Shown here: one piece after another, positions 1 to 7,446 of the stretch
How positions within the stretch are numbered: the stretch's first letter is position 1
How the letters are laid out: every line of letters starts with the position of its first letter
Origin: Ruminococcus sp. UBA1409
GTDB lineage: Bacteria; Bacillota; Clostridia; Oscillospirales; Ruminococcaceae
Direction of reading: 5' to 3'
DNA length: 64,000 bases
NCBI GenBank assembly: GCA_002305045.1
Contig: DBPX01000005.1
Coordinates: forward strand, 1-64,000
Program-made: the position numbers and the translations under genes
Notes under the pieces: generated by a model
Database searches by the model: none
The model's input: only the letters and a program-made list of their open reading frames with translations
Told to the model about the DNA's origin: nothing

Positions 1-78
1 TAACCATAGGGCTAAGTGGGTGCTCAAAAGATTAGAGGAGATAAGGAATAAGGATACCCGGGAGGATTATGCCGGAGA

Positions 79-270
79 TTATGCTGTAGACATGGGCTGC
101 GGTGATGAAATCAACTTGACAAGCATTGCGATAAAGATAACGCCGCCGACTCCGCTGATAATTCCATAGATTTTTACAGACTCCTTATCCTGCTTTTCTT
201 TTACAAGATAGCAGATACCTGCTCCAGTAACCAAAGCACCGATTAGCATACCGATGATTGAAATAATCAT
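79..270 (-). CDS. small two-helix membrane protein coupled to metal ATPase
   Basis: I do not recognise this 63-residue protein. Two hydrophobic segments are visible, about residues 1-23 and 34-54, separated by a charged loop (KEKQDKESVK), so it probably crosses the membrane twice. It has a single Cys and no metal-binding cluster. I start it at the ATG at 270, not the in-frame ATG at 285, because GGAGG sits 8 bases before the ATG at 270 and the upstream ATG would overlap that ribosome site. Its ATG overlaps the TGA of the upstream P-type ATPase gene (ATGA), which implies translational coupling. A helper role in the same efflux operon is inference. Confidence 0.65.
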   Translation of the reverse strand: MIISIIGMLIGALVTGAGICYLVKEKQDKESVKIYGIISGVGGVIFIAMLVKLISSPQPMSTA

Positions 271-2147
271 TTTCTTTTCCTCCATTTTAACAGCAGAGCT
301 GAATTTATAATTACAAGCACAGAGCCTGCATTGTGGACAAGCGCACCCACAACGGGATTCAAAATACCTGGTATAGCAAGCGCGATGGCAAGGAAAATCA
401 GTCCCATTGAAAAGCTCAAGTTCAGTTTTATCGTAGTCATCATTCGTTTAGACAGGGATATTAAATGAGGAAGCTCTTTAACTTCATCATTTACCAATAC
501 AATGTCAGCTGCATCTACTGCAATATCACTTCCAATCCCGCCCATTGCAATACCAACTGTTGCCTTTTTCAGTGCAGGTGCATCGTTAATACCATCCCCA
601 ATCATACAAACAGCCTGCCTGTTCTCCTGATATTTTTCAATCAGCTTCAACTTATCTTCAGGCAAACAGCCAGCATATACTTCACCAATCCCTAACTGCT
701 TTGCAATACTGCTTGCAGAGTTTTCGTTATCACCCGTCAAAAGCACAGGCTGAACGCCACAGTTTTGCAAAGCATCAATCATTTCAGTGCTTTCTTTTCG
801 AATGGTATCGGACAAGACAAGATATCCGATCATCTCGTCATCTGAAAACAGGTAGGTTATTGTGCTGCCATCATTCAAAAAGCCTTGAATTTCGGGATTT
901 GTTTGACAAATATTTTTATTGCCATTCGTCATATCCAGCTTGCCCGCAAAAATACGCTTTCCGTCTACGACAGCGCATACGCCCTGTCCAAGCCGCATTT
1001 CAAAATCAGTTGCTTTTGGGATAGGTGCATTTGCATTCTGCTTATAGCAACTGACAATTGCTTTGCCAAGCGGATGCTCCGAGAATTGCTCTGCAGCGGC
1101 GGCAAGAGCATAAATATCCTGTTCCGTATAGCTTTCCGAAAGGGATTTTACAGCGATTACCTTTGGCTTTCCGTTGGTCAACGTTCCTGTCTTGTCAAAG
1201 GTTACTCTCGAAACCTTTGATAATCTTTCCAAAGCGTCTCCCTCGCGCACAAGGAAACTGTGCTTTGTGGCATTGCCAATCGCCGCCATGATTGCAGTAG
1301 GCGTCGCAAGTACCAAAGCGCAGGGGCAGAACACAACAAGAATTGTAACCGCACGGATAATCTCTCCCGTTATCGCCCAAGTCAGGGCAGCAGCGGTCAG
1401 AGCAATTACAACAATCCAAGTTGCCCATCTGTCCGCCATACCGACAATCTTTGCTTTTCCCGCATCTGCCGACTGCACAAGGTTAATCATTCGCTGAATA
1501 GAACTGTCTTCGCCAACCTTTGTCGCTTTCATCTCAAAAGTTCCAAAGCGGTTTACCGTTCCGCTTGATACCTCATCGCCAATCGTTTTATCAACAGGGA
1601 TAGGCTCACCCGTCATAACCGCTTGGTCAATCGAAGTCTGTCCCGAAGTGATAACACCGTCAACAGCAATTCCTTCGCCCGGCAGAACACGGAGAATATC
1701 TCCGATTTTCACTTCGCTTGCAGGAATAACCAACTCTGTACCATCCGAAATAACCCTTGCTGTCTGCGGCGTCAGCTTAACTAATTTTTCAATGCCCGCT
1801 CTTGCCTTTGCTACGGTTAAATCTTCAAGCAGAGCGCCGATCTGCATGATAAAAGCAACCTCGCCCGCTGCAAAATCTTCGCCTATGCAGACAGAAGCAA
1901 TCAGCGCAAGGGATACCAGCACATCCGCCTTGATATCAAAGGCTGTAACAAGCCCGATGATTGCCTCCAAAATAATCGGCACACCGCATAAAATAATTGC
2001 CACCCAGGCGATGTCAAAAGGCAAAAAATCAAGTATGCCTGTCAGACTGCAAATAAGAGCAATGCCTGAGATAACAAGGAATGTAATATCTTTCTTAGTT
2101 CCTCCGATTTCAAGCAAATGCTCCAATTTCTCCATCAACGCTTTCAT
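267..2147 (-). CDS. P1B-type heavy-metal translocating ATPase
   Basis: Membrane pump using ATP to export a soft metal ion. Visible motifs in the 626-residue product are the transmembrane CPC (C274-P275-C276), phosphorylation site DKTGT (D318), TGEP in the actuator domain, the HP locus (SEHPLGKAI) and GDGINDAPAL. There is no N-terminal Cys-rich HMA domain. The last helix carries HNAGS rather than the MxxSS of classical Cu(I) pumps or the Asp of Zn/Cd pumps, so the substrate is not certain. The start is the ATG at 2147, which has GGAGGG 6 bases upstream; the ATG at 2165 lies inside the operator with no ribosome site. Regulation by the adjacent CsoR is suggested by operator-like repeats over its promoter. 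Copper is the best guess from CsoR alone. Confidence 0.9.
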   Translation of the reverse strand: MKALMEKLEHLLEIGGTKKDITFLVISGIALICSLTGILDFLPFDIAWVAIILCGVPIILEAIIGLVTAFDIKADVLVSLALIASVCIGEDFAAGEVAFIMQIGALLEDLTVAKARAGIEKLVKLTPQTARVISDGTELVIPASEVKIGDILRVLPGEGIAVDGVITSGQTSIDQAVMTGEPIPVDKTIGDEVSSGTVNRFGTFEMKATKVGEDSSIQRMINLVQSADAGKAKIVGMADRWATWIVVIALTAAALTWAITGEIIRAVTILVVFCPCALVLATPTAIMAAIGNATKHSFLVREGDALERLSKVSRVTFDKTGTLTNGKPKVIAVKSLSESYTEQDIYALAAAAEQFSEHPLGKAIVSCYKQNANAPIPKATDFEMRLGQGVCAVVDGKRIFAGKLDMTNGNKNICQTNPEIQGFLNDGSTITYLFSDDEMIGYLVLSDTIRKESTEMIDALQNCGVQPVLLTGDNENSASSIAKQLGIGEVYAGCLPEDKLKLIEKYQENRQAVCMIGDGINDAPALKKATVGIAMGGIGSDIAVDAADIVLVNDEVKELPHLISLSKRMMTTIKLNLSFSMGLIFLAIALAIPGILNPVVGALVHNAGSVLVIINSALLLKWRKRK

Positions 2148-2165
2148 GGAAGCCCTCCGTTCCAT

Positions 2166-2215
2166 ACCCTATGGGGTATGGGTATATAATACCATAGGGG
2201 GTATAGGTTTGTCAA
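2166..2215 (-). promoter_or_regulatory. promoter and tandem CsoR-type operators of the metal ATPase operon
   Basis: Read on the minus strand there is a -35 TTGACA (2210-2215), an 18-base spacer and a -10 TATTAT (2186-2191). Two G/C-box inverted repeats of the ATACCC-n-GGGTAT type cover 2166-2179 and about 2190-2205, one over the start region and one between the boxes. This layout is what CsoR-family copper repressors use; the match is by eye. Confidence 0.7.
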
Positions 2216-2267
2216 GCGGACAAAAGAAAAAAGCAGTCTTTTTCAACTGCTTTTCGTAAAAATTCCG

Positions 2268-2543
2268 TTAACCCATATTAGCAAAACGCTCTACCGCTTT
2301 TGTAAATTCCTCAATCGTTTTGTCTGCGTCCCCATGTTCTATCCCGTCCTTGACGCAGTGCTTAATGTGCCCCTCAAGCACCACCTGCCCGCACTTGTGC
2401 AATGCAGATTTAGCGGCATTTAACTGTGAAAGGACATCTTCACAGGGGATATCTTCATCGATCATTCTGTCGATTGCCTGTACTTGTCCGATTATTTTTT
2501 TCAATCTGCGGTGCAGATTATCAGCATCCATACATTGTTTCAT
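2268..2543 (-). CDS. csoR: CsoR-family metal-sensing repressor
   Basis: A 91-residue all-helical DUF156/CsoR protein. The Cu(I)-type ligand set is visible: C34 (in DIPCEDV), H59 and C63 (in GHIKHC). The family forms a dimer of dimers that leaves its operator when Cu(I) binds. The gene sits just upstream of the metal ATPase on the same strand with its own promoter, and the ATPase has another, so both are probably repressed by this protein. Ribosome site GGAG lies shortly before the ATG. The C-H-C pattern favours copper over the Ni/Co sensor RcnR; that is family knowledge applied to this sequence. Confidence 0.9.
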   Translation of the reverse strand: MKQCMDADNLHRRLKKIIGQVQAIDRMIDEDIPCEDVLSQLNAAKSALHKCGQVVLEGHIKHCVKDGIEHGDADKTIEEFTKAVERFANMG

Positions 2544-2554
2544 CGTAACGCTCC

Positions 2555-2606
2555 TATACTCTTGGGGGGTATACGTATATTATACTGGTTTTTATGCCAA
2601 AGTCAA
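2555..2606 (-). promoter_or_regulatory. csoR promoter with operator-like palindrome
   Basis: On the minus strand: -35 TTGACT (2601-2606), a 16-base spacer, -10 TATAAT (2579-2584), then an imperfect palindrome with a G6 core flanked by TATA arms (2555-2573) between the -10 and the gene. It resembles the boxes before the ATPase, so autoregulation is likely. Confidence 0.6.
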
Positions 2607-2665
2607 GTCTTTGCGTTTGAGCAAGGAAAGGGAACGATATTTTTAATGCCGTTCCTCAACTGCTC

Positions 2666-2845
2666 TTATGAAAATATCAGTTCTGTATTAACAATTTCTC
2701 TTGCTCTTGCCTGAATATTCCCCATTCTTTGTATCCATAACATTTGATTTTCGGCTTTGAGCGTTTCCGTTACGCCTTCTTTTTCGGCAAGTTGTTTTAC
2801 CAGCCGAAAAAACTGTTGGTTTGTCAATGATGCGTTACAAAAGTT
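2666..2845 (-). pseudogene. C-terminal remnant of a TnpV transposon protein
   Basis: The minus strand encodes about 57 residues ending EIVNTELIFS with no start codon. The stretch QFFRLVKQLAEKEGV, then ETLKAENQMLWIQR and ARAREIVNTELIF, matches my memory of the end of TnpV, a small protein of Tn4451-like mobilizable elements of clostridia. The upstream part is missing, and the frame runs directly into the stop codon of the truncated XRE gene, so a deletion probably fused the two. It marks this stretch as a decayed mobile element. Confidence 0.6.
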
Positions 2846-3010
2846 TTAGAAAACTTCGCCGGTAGTTAAGAAAGCCTTAACAGGATGGCATTCAGCTCGC
2901 TCCCATTTTGAAACGCTCTGAGGAGTAACCCCGAGTAAATCAGCGACATCCTCCTGGGTGAGATTTTTAAGCAAACGATATTTTTTCAGATTTTCGGACA
3001 GGTATAACAT
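2846..3010 (-). pseudogene. truncated XRE-family helix-turn-helix regulator
   Basis: A 54-codon frame beginning MLYLSENLKKYR, with a clear Cro/C1 helix-turn-helix (LTQEDVADLLGV followed by TPQSVSKWER). In the family, the ERGECYP-like turn is followed by further helices; here homology ends after AECHP and the frame runs 11 unrelated residues (VKAFLTTGEVF) to a stop. It has a good start region: AAGGAG before the ATG, and -10 TATAAT (3045-3050) with -35 TTGAAT (3067-3072) on the minus strand. It may still be expressed as a bare DNA-binding domain; I call it broken because the dimerisation part is absent. Confidence 0.6.
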
Positions 3011-3210
3011 CCAAGGTCTCCTTATCTGTGTTTAGTTTGATTTAATTATACCACAGGAAGGGAAATATTCAATAACGCATTTGTTGTTATGAACTCAACC
3101 AAGCAGAAGATACAGCCGTGTCTGACTCGCAATCTATTTCAAAATCTATTATAAATACTATGAATTCAAAACGGACGATTCTCATTGTTAAATTGTGTAG
3201 TACACTAGTA

Positions 3211-3239
3211 TTGCAGACATATTCGTCATATGATATACT
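3211..3239 (+). promoter_or_regulatory. promoter for the sigma-like gene
   Basis: TTGCAG (3211-3216), 17-base spacer, TATACT (3234-3239), with about 120 bases of AT-rich leader before the ATG at 3362. The rest of the gap 3011-3361 holds only the XRE promoter; I see nothing else in it. Confidence 0.5.
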
Positions 3240-3361
3240 TATATTTGGCGTGAAATGGCAGTGCAAAAAGCCGTCAGATTTAAAAAATAATTTTTAAAAA
3301 AACGCCAACCTTTGCGATTTTCTTTCCACTGTATAGTCAAACGGTGCCGGAGTAATTAAGT

Positions 3362-4999
3362 ATGGATAAACAAAGAGCAGACGAGATAATAACAAAATAT
3401 TTCACCAAAATCTATGGATTTTCCCTTAAAAAGGCTTTTTCTTATGTGGAAGTAGAGGAAATTTGTGCAAGCATTGTTGAGGAGCTGTATGCATCTTTAC
3501 TAAAGGCAAGGGATATAAACAACATAGATGGATATATCTGGCGTATCAGTGAATACACCTACTCTAAATATGTATCATCCGTGAAAAAACATCAGGGAAT
3601 TTCCATTGATGAGATTTTCCTGCCCTTTGAGGACGCCTATGACCTTGAGGATGACAGGGAGGTATTGTTTCGTCTGCGCCGTGAAATTGCGTTTCTTACA
3701 AAAACACGCCGTGAGATTGTTTATTCGTACTATTACGAAAACAAATCTGTTGCAGCTATCTCCAAGCAGCTAGACATCCCCATAGGTACGGTAAAATGGC
3801 ATTTGAATCAAGCCCGTCATGAATTAAAGGAGGGTTTTACTATGGAAAGAAAAATAGGAAGGCTCGGAATGAAGCCCATTAAAGCAATCAATATAGACCA
3901 CAGCGGAGCTCCCGGGCTAAACGGAGGACCTGAGTTTTATCTTAACGACAGCTTAAACCTGAATATTGTTTATAGTGTGTATTACACTTCTAGGACAAAA
4001 GAGGAAATAGCAGAGGAATTAGGCGTTACACCCGTTTTTATTGAGGATAAGATATGTCTTTTGGAGAGCAACGGCTTTTTGGTACGAAAAGCCGGCGGCA
4101 AGTATACCACTTTCGTAGGATTTGCGCCTCCGCTGTATTCGCTTGAAAAATATGAGAGCAAGCTGAAGAAGCAGCTTGAGATAGCGAAGCTTCTTGCAAA
4201 GGATTATGCAGATTCTGTCAGACAGGCTATTTCTGATGTCGGCGAGGCGTATATTCCAAGCGGAAACCGTGAGCTTTTGGAGGCAGCCGCTATCTTTTAC
4301 GGAGTTGCCAACAAGTGCGTACTGGATGTAAAAAGAGATTTGTCTCCCTACTATATCAAGACATCAGACGGCGGAAACTACATTGTTAATGTAGAAATGG
4401 AAAGGACTCAGGCAGATAAGGACTATGTTCCCACCCTGCAGCCTACTGTCATGTGGGCGTGCGGCAATATGGTGCGGTGCTCAGGAAAGTATCCCGTCTA
4501 TTCATGGTCTATAGACAGCAGATACTCCTCACGCAAGGGCGGCTGGGAAAATAATTTAGTATCGGACTATGAATATCTTTACGAATTTATGACTGGCACA
4601 ATTGCAGATGACCTGGCAAACGAGGACAAATTCAGGCGTCTCCGAGAACGGCAGTTTATTTCTGAAAGCAATGAGGTCAATATTATGGTAGTTCAAGGAG
4701 CGGCAGAGGAATTTTTTAATAGGATCCCAAATCTGAACGAGGGATTCAAAAAGCAGTTTGCAGATTACGCCTTTGAATATGCTCAAGCTGTCGTCCGTGA
4801 TTACCCGCCGCAAATGCGGGACCTGGTTTTCAGCTGGACTGCAGGCGGGTTTATCAGCAAGGAGGTCGCACTGATGGTCATGGATGTCCTTTACGCAAAC
4901 GGCACATTTCAGCCCTTGACTGAGCGTGAAAAAATCACATCCAACTTAATCCTATTCACCGACATTCTGCCGCCGGATGCTAAAAAGGATAGCATCTAA
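3362..4999 (+). CDS. ECF-like sigma-70 protein with long C-terminal extension
   Basis: The first ~158 residues look like a minimal sigma factor: a helical region-2-like part, then region 4 with a helix-turn-helix (ENKSVAAISKQLDIPIGTV, ~126-144). After a short linker comes a second DNA-binding-like domain of winged-helix type (residues ~210-250, TKEEIAEELGVTPVFIEDK), and then ~290 residues I cannot assign. At 545 residues it is far longer than the ~160-200 of ordinary ECF factors. No membrane segment and no obvious anti-sigma gene are next to it. Start ATG has GGAG 9 bases upstream. It sits alone in an AT-richer stretch next to mobile-element debris. The extension could be a built-in sensor or anti-sigma part; that is inference. 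Confidence 0.65.
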   Translation: MDKQRADEIITKYFTKIYGFSLKKAFSYVEVEEICASIVEELYASLLKARDINNIDGYIWRISEYTYSKYVSSVKKHQGISIDEIFLPFEDAYDLEDDREVLFRLRREIAFLTKTRREIVYSYYYENKSVAAISKQLDIPIGTVKWHLNQARHELKEGFTMERKIGRLGMKPIKAINIDHSGAPGLNGGPEFYLNDSLNLNIVYSVYYTSRTKEEIAEELGVTPVFIEDKICLLESNGFLVRKAGGKYTTFVGFAPPLYSLEKYESKLKKQLEIAKLLAKDYADSVRQAISDVGEAYIPSGNRELLEAAAIFYGVANKCVLDVKRDLSPYYIKTSDGGNYIVNVEMERTQADKDYVPTLQPTVMWACGNMVRCSGKYPVYSWSIDSRYSSRKGGWENNLVSDYEYLYEFMTGTIADDLANEDKFRRLRERQFISESNEVNIMVVQGAAEEFFNRIPNLNEGFKKQFADYAFEYAQAVVRDYPPQMRDLVFSWTAGGFISKEVALMVMDVLYANGTFQPLTEREKITSNLILFTDILPPDAKKDSI

Positions 5000-5024
5000 T
5001 TAAGAAGGCAGGGTGACATAATGT

Positions 5025-5062
5025 AAAAACCCGCACTCGGGAAACCCGAGCAGGGCAGTGCG
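5025..5062 (-). terminator. intrinsic terminator after the Nudix gene
   Basis: A nested hairpin (inner CTCGGG-AAA-CCCGAG, outer CGCACT/AGTGCG, 5032-5062) is followed on the minus strand by a T5 run (5025-5029). The orientation fits the Nudix gene; it may also stop the convergent sigma-like gene. Confidence 0.55.
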
Positions 5063-5092
5063 TGTTAAAATATTAGGAAGATGGGAAGCTGC

Positions 5093-5539
5093 TTATTTCT
5101 TTACAGCTTTCCATTTTTCTCCGTCAATTACATATTGGAATTCAGACAAATTCTCATCAAGCATTACGCTTAGCAAATCATAAAAATCGTTCACTAGGTT
5201 TACGGTTTCTAATTCCGCCTTTTTAATCCAATACATTTTTCCTTCCTCTGAGCTTTTCAGCTCTCCTTCAAACTGAGTTGCTTCAAAAAGAAACACAATA
5301 TATCTGCCGCCCTCTATCGGAAACTGTTTAACACCGCATAAGTGAGGGTTTAATACAGTCAGACCTGTTTCCTCCTTCATCTCCCTTTTAACCGCATCGA
5401 CAATAGACTCTCCTGCTTCAATATGCCCTCCGGGGAGTGTAAACCCTTTCCAATCATTTTTTGTCCTATTCTGTAATAGGTACTCTCCGTCCTTATGAAT
5501 TAAGCATAAGACAGTAAGCTCAACATTTTCTGTTCGCAT
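5093..5539 (-). CDS. Nudix hydrolase, MutT-like
   Basis: A 148-residue cytosolic hydrolase of nucleoside diphosphate-linked compounds. The Nudix box is complete, running from GGHIEAGES to REMKEETGL, and provides the Mg2+-binding glutamates. Family members of this size and shape often clean 8-oxo-dGTP or hydrolyse other nucleotides, so the substrate is unknown. Start chosen at 5539 because GGAGGG lies 3-4 bases before this ATG; the in-frame ATG at 5584 has no ribosome site. It is monocistronic, divergent from the gene starting at 5783. Confidence 0.85.
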   Translation of the reverse strand: MRTENVELTVLCLIHKDGEYLLQNRTKNDWKGFTLPGGHIEAGESIVDAVKREMKEETGLTVLNPHLCGVKQFPIEGGRYIVFLFEATQFEGELKSSEEGKMYWIKKAELETVNLVNDFYDLLSVMLDENLSEFQYVIDGEKWKAVKK

Positions 5540-5612
5540 TTTCCCTCCGCTTAATTTATTGTCAGCATTGATGTGTTTATACAAGCTTTAATTTGCACAA
5601 ATTATTATTTGC

Positions 5613-5641
5613 ATTATATCACGCCTACCCGCAAAATTCAA
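5613..5641 (-). promoter_or_regulatory. Nudix gene promoter
   Basis: Minus strand TTGAAT (5636-5641), 17-base spacer, TATAAT (5613-5618). It is back-to-back with the divergent promoter at 5649-5677. Confidence 0.6.
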
Positions 5642-5648
5642 TCCTGCC

Positions 5649-5677
5649 TTGACCTTTAGCCGGCGTGATGGTATAAT
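5649..5677 (+). promoter_or_regulatory. promoter of the IIGGADGP-protein gene
   Basis: TTGACC (5649-5654), 17-base spacer, TATAAT (5672-5677), followed by about 100 bases of leader before the ATG at 5783. Confidence 0.6.
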
Positions 5678-5782
5678 TTATATGTTCTGCCGTACCGGGC
5701 GGGATATTAAAGAGCGGCGCAGTGCGAAAGGATAATGTATCGGCGCTGAATGTCGCCGGCATACGGCTGGAGGACCCTTAAC

Positions 5783-7315
5783 ATGAACGAAGTGAGCGGA
5801 TATCTATACGAGCAATATAAAAAGAACAAATTTGACCTCTCTGCTTTCGGAATTGAGAGGGGAGCGAAAAGAAGCGGCTACTTCTGTACGCCTAAGGGAG
5901 CAAACATTATCGGCTGGACGGGTGTGGACGGTATTCACTACTGCACGGTAAAGTCTCTTGGCGACACCGTATTTGCGGTTGAGCCAATGGGATATGCAGG
6001 CCGCCACGCTTTTCCAGTAGCCAAGAGCTTTGAGGATTTCCTGCGGCTTCTTATGGCTTGCGGACACGAAGCGTATATCGAGCAGGCACACGCCTGGAGT
6101 CGGGAGCAATACGATGATTTTGCAAAAGAAAATCCCATTACAACTATAGCTAACGAACAGGCTTTGCGTTTGCAAAAGGAATACGGTCTGTCTCCGATGG
6201 ACGAGCCGCACAGCTATCTAAAAGCTATTTACGATAGCTTTGATTTCAGCACGATTCCTTATAAAAAAGACTATTATGAGTATATTCCCAGGGATGAGAT
6301 GCCACTTCCTAAAGAGTGGAAGGTCTATTTTTCCCTCCATGACCGCAAGGGCGGCGAGAGAGCCGGAGAAGAGCTTTCGCTGAATACGGCATTTTCCTGG
6401 GCGGGATATGAGTGGATTGTCCCCTCTGCGTACATATGCGCTAAGGGCTTAGTGCTTGATGTATTTGCCGAGGCTGACAGCGACAGGGTACACGCATTTC
6501 TCCTTAAGTGGATGTTTGCGGAAAGAGATGAGGGCAGACTGACCGCCGAACAGCAGCGGCAGATTGAAGGTGAAAATCCGCTTTCATTTGATTACCGTGC
6601 CTGCGTATTGGTGAACGGCAGGCTCCTTCGCAACAAGCAGGGAAGAGGAAACGGCTGGGTTCAGGGCTATGAAATGTATGAGCCGGAGTCTATGAGGGAT
6701 ATTCTCAACCACTACGGACTCAGTCTTGACGGGTGCTGGATATGGCGGCGGATGAGCTTCCCGTGGACGACCAAAACAAAGCCGAACATCAAGAGCCTTG
6801 CATTGAAATTGGAGCAGCGTCCCGTGACGGTTCCGGGAGAGCGCTTTAGCGTGACAGGCGCAGGCGAGAGGGTTTGCTTTGTCCACCCCGTTACCAATGT
6901 GGAGCATACCCTGACCGTCACAGAATATGAGCATGACACACTCAGCCTTGGCCGCCAGCCTTCGGACGGATACGAGCACCCTACACATTTAGTCAAGATG
7001 GCGTACACGCTTGAGCCGGAGCTTAACAGTATGCAGCTCACGGTGAGCGATGTCAGGCAGAGCGACGCTCCGAAAATGTCAAAGCTGAATCCGCCCAATG
7101 GCGATTTTGCAGGTGCCGTTGGAATTATCGGCGGTGCGGACGGTCCCGTCTCGGTGATTGTGGGCGTCCCGAGAGGCGAAAAGAAGCCCCACACAGCCCT
7201 GTCTGCTCTTACCTTTGAGCCGCAGGAAAGGGTGGAGTGGAGGCTTAGCTTCAACGCAAAAACGGCGGAGGCTTTTGAAATCAGCCTAATAAACAATAAT
7301 AAAAGCGTAGAATGA
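5783..7315 (+). CDS. unknown 510-residue protein with IIGGADGP motif
   Basis: I do not recognise this family. The product looks soluble, rich in aromatic residues and mixed alpha/beta, with no signal peptide or membrane helix. Near the C-terminus (residues ~447-455) it carries GIIGGADGP, a signature otherwise known from the membrane beta subunit of Na+-pumping decarboxylases (OadB/GcdB), where it lies in the ion path. Nothing else here resembles such a pump. Start is the ATG at 5783, with GGAGG 9 bases upstream; the earlier in-frame ATG at 5750 lacks one. A Trp-rich patch (WIWRRMSFPW) lies around residues 322-331. Function unknown. Confidence 0.6.
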   Translation: MNEVSGYLYEQYKKNKFDLSAFGIERGAKRSGYFCTPKGANIIGWTGVDGIHYCTVKSLGDTVFAVEPMGYAGRHAFPVAKSFEDFLRLLMACGHEAYIEQAHAWSREQYDDFAKENPITTIANEQALRLQKEYGLSPMDEPHSYLKAIYDSFDFSTIPYKKDYYEYIPRDEMPLPKEWKVYFSLHDRKGGERAGEELSLNTAFSWAGYEWIVPSAYICAKGLVLDVFAEADSDRVHAFLLKWMFAERDEGRLTAEQQRQIEGENPLSFDYRACVLVNGRLLRNKQGRGNGWVQGYEMYEPESMRDILNHYGLSLDGCWIWRRMSFPWTTKTKPNIKSLALKLEQRPVTVPGERFSVTGAGERVCFVHPVTNVEHTLTVTEYEHDTLSLGRQPSDGYEHPTHLVKMAYTLEPELNSMQLTVSDVRQSDAPKMSKLNPPNGDFAGAVGIIGGADGPVSVIVGVPRGEKKPHTALSALTFEPQERVEWRLSFNAKTAEAFEISLINNNKSVE

Positions 7316-7381
7316 ATGGGTGCGGATATGTGGAAGGCTATCCCGCAGGACTCCAGCCATAATTACCCCGCTCCCAGGCTG

Positions 7382-7410
7382 TTGACTTAGGGCGGAAGCG
7401 GCGCTATAAT
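7382..7410 (+). promoter_or_regulatory. promoter of the SpoU methyltransferase gene
   Basis: TTGACT (7382-7387), 17-base spacer, TATAAT (7405-7410), about 35 bases before the start codon. Confidence 0.65.
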
Positions 7411-7446
7411 ACTATAATTTGAGGACTTGAAAATTGGAGGGCAGGC

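Noticed and set aside
1..172. Plus-strand open frame reading AKWVLKRLEEIRNKDTRED and on, with no start in the window
   Set aside because: It is cut by the window edge, matches nothing I recognise and runs antisense into the small membrane-protein gene. Positions 1-78 may hold the end of another mobile-element gene, but the evidence is too thin.
2166..2205. Short repeated palindromes as a CRISPR or insertion-sequence end
   Set aside because: Only two units, lying exactly on a promoter beside csoR; operators explain them better.
1648..2259. 203-codon plus-strand frame opposite the metal ATPase
   Set aside because: It is antisense to a gene with full P-type motifs and has no ribosome site.
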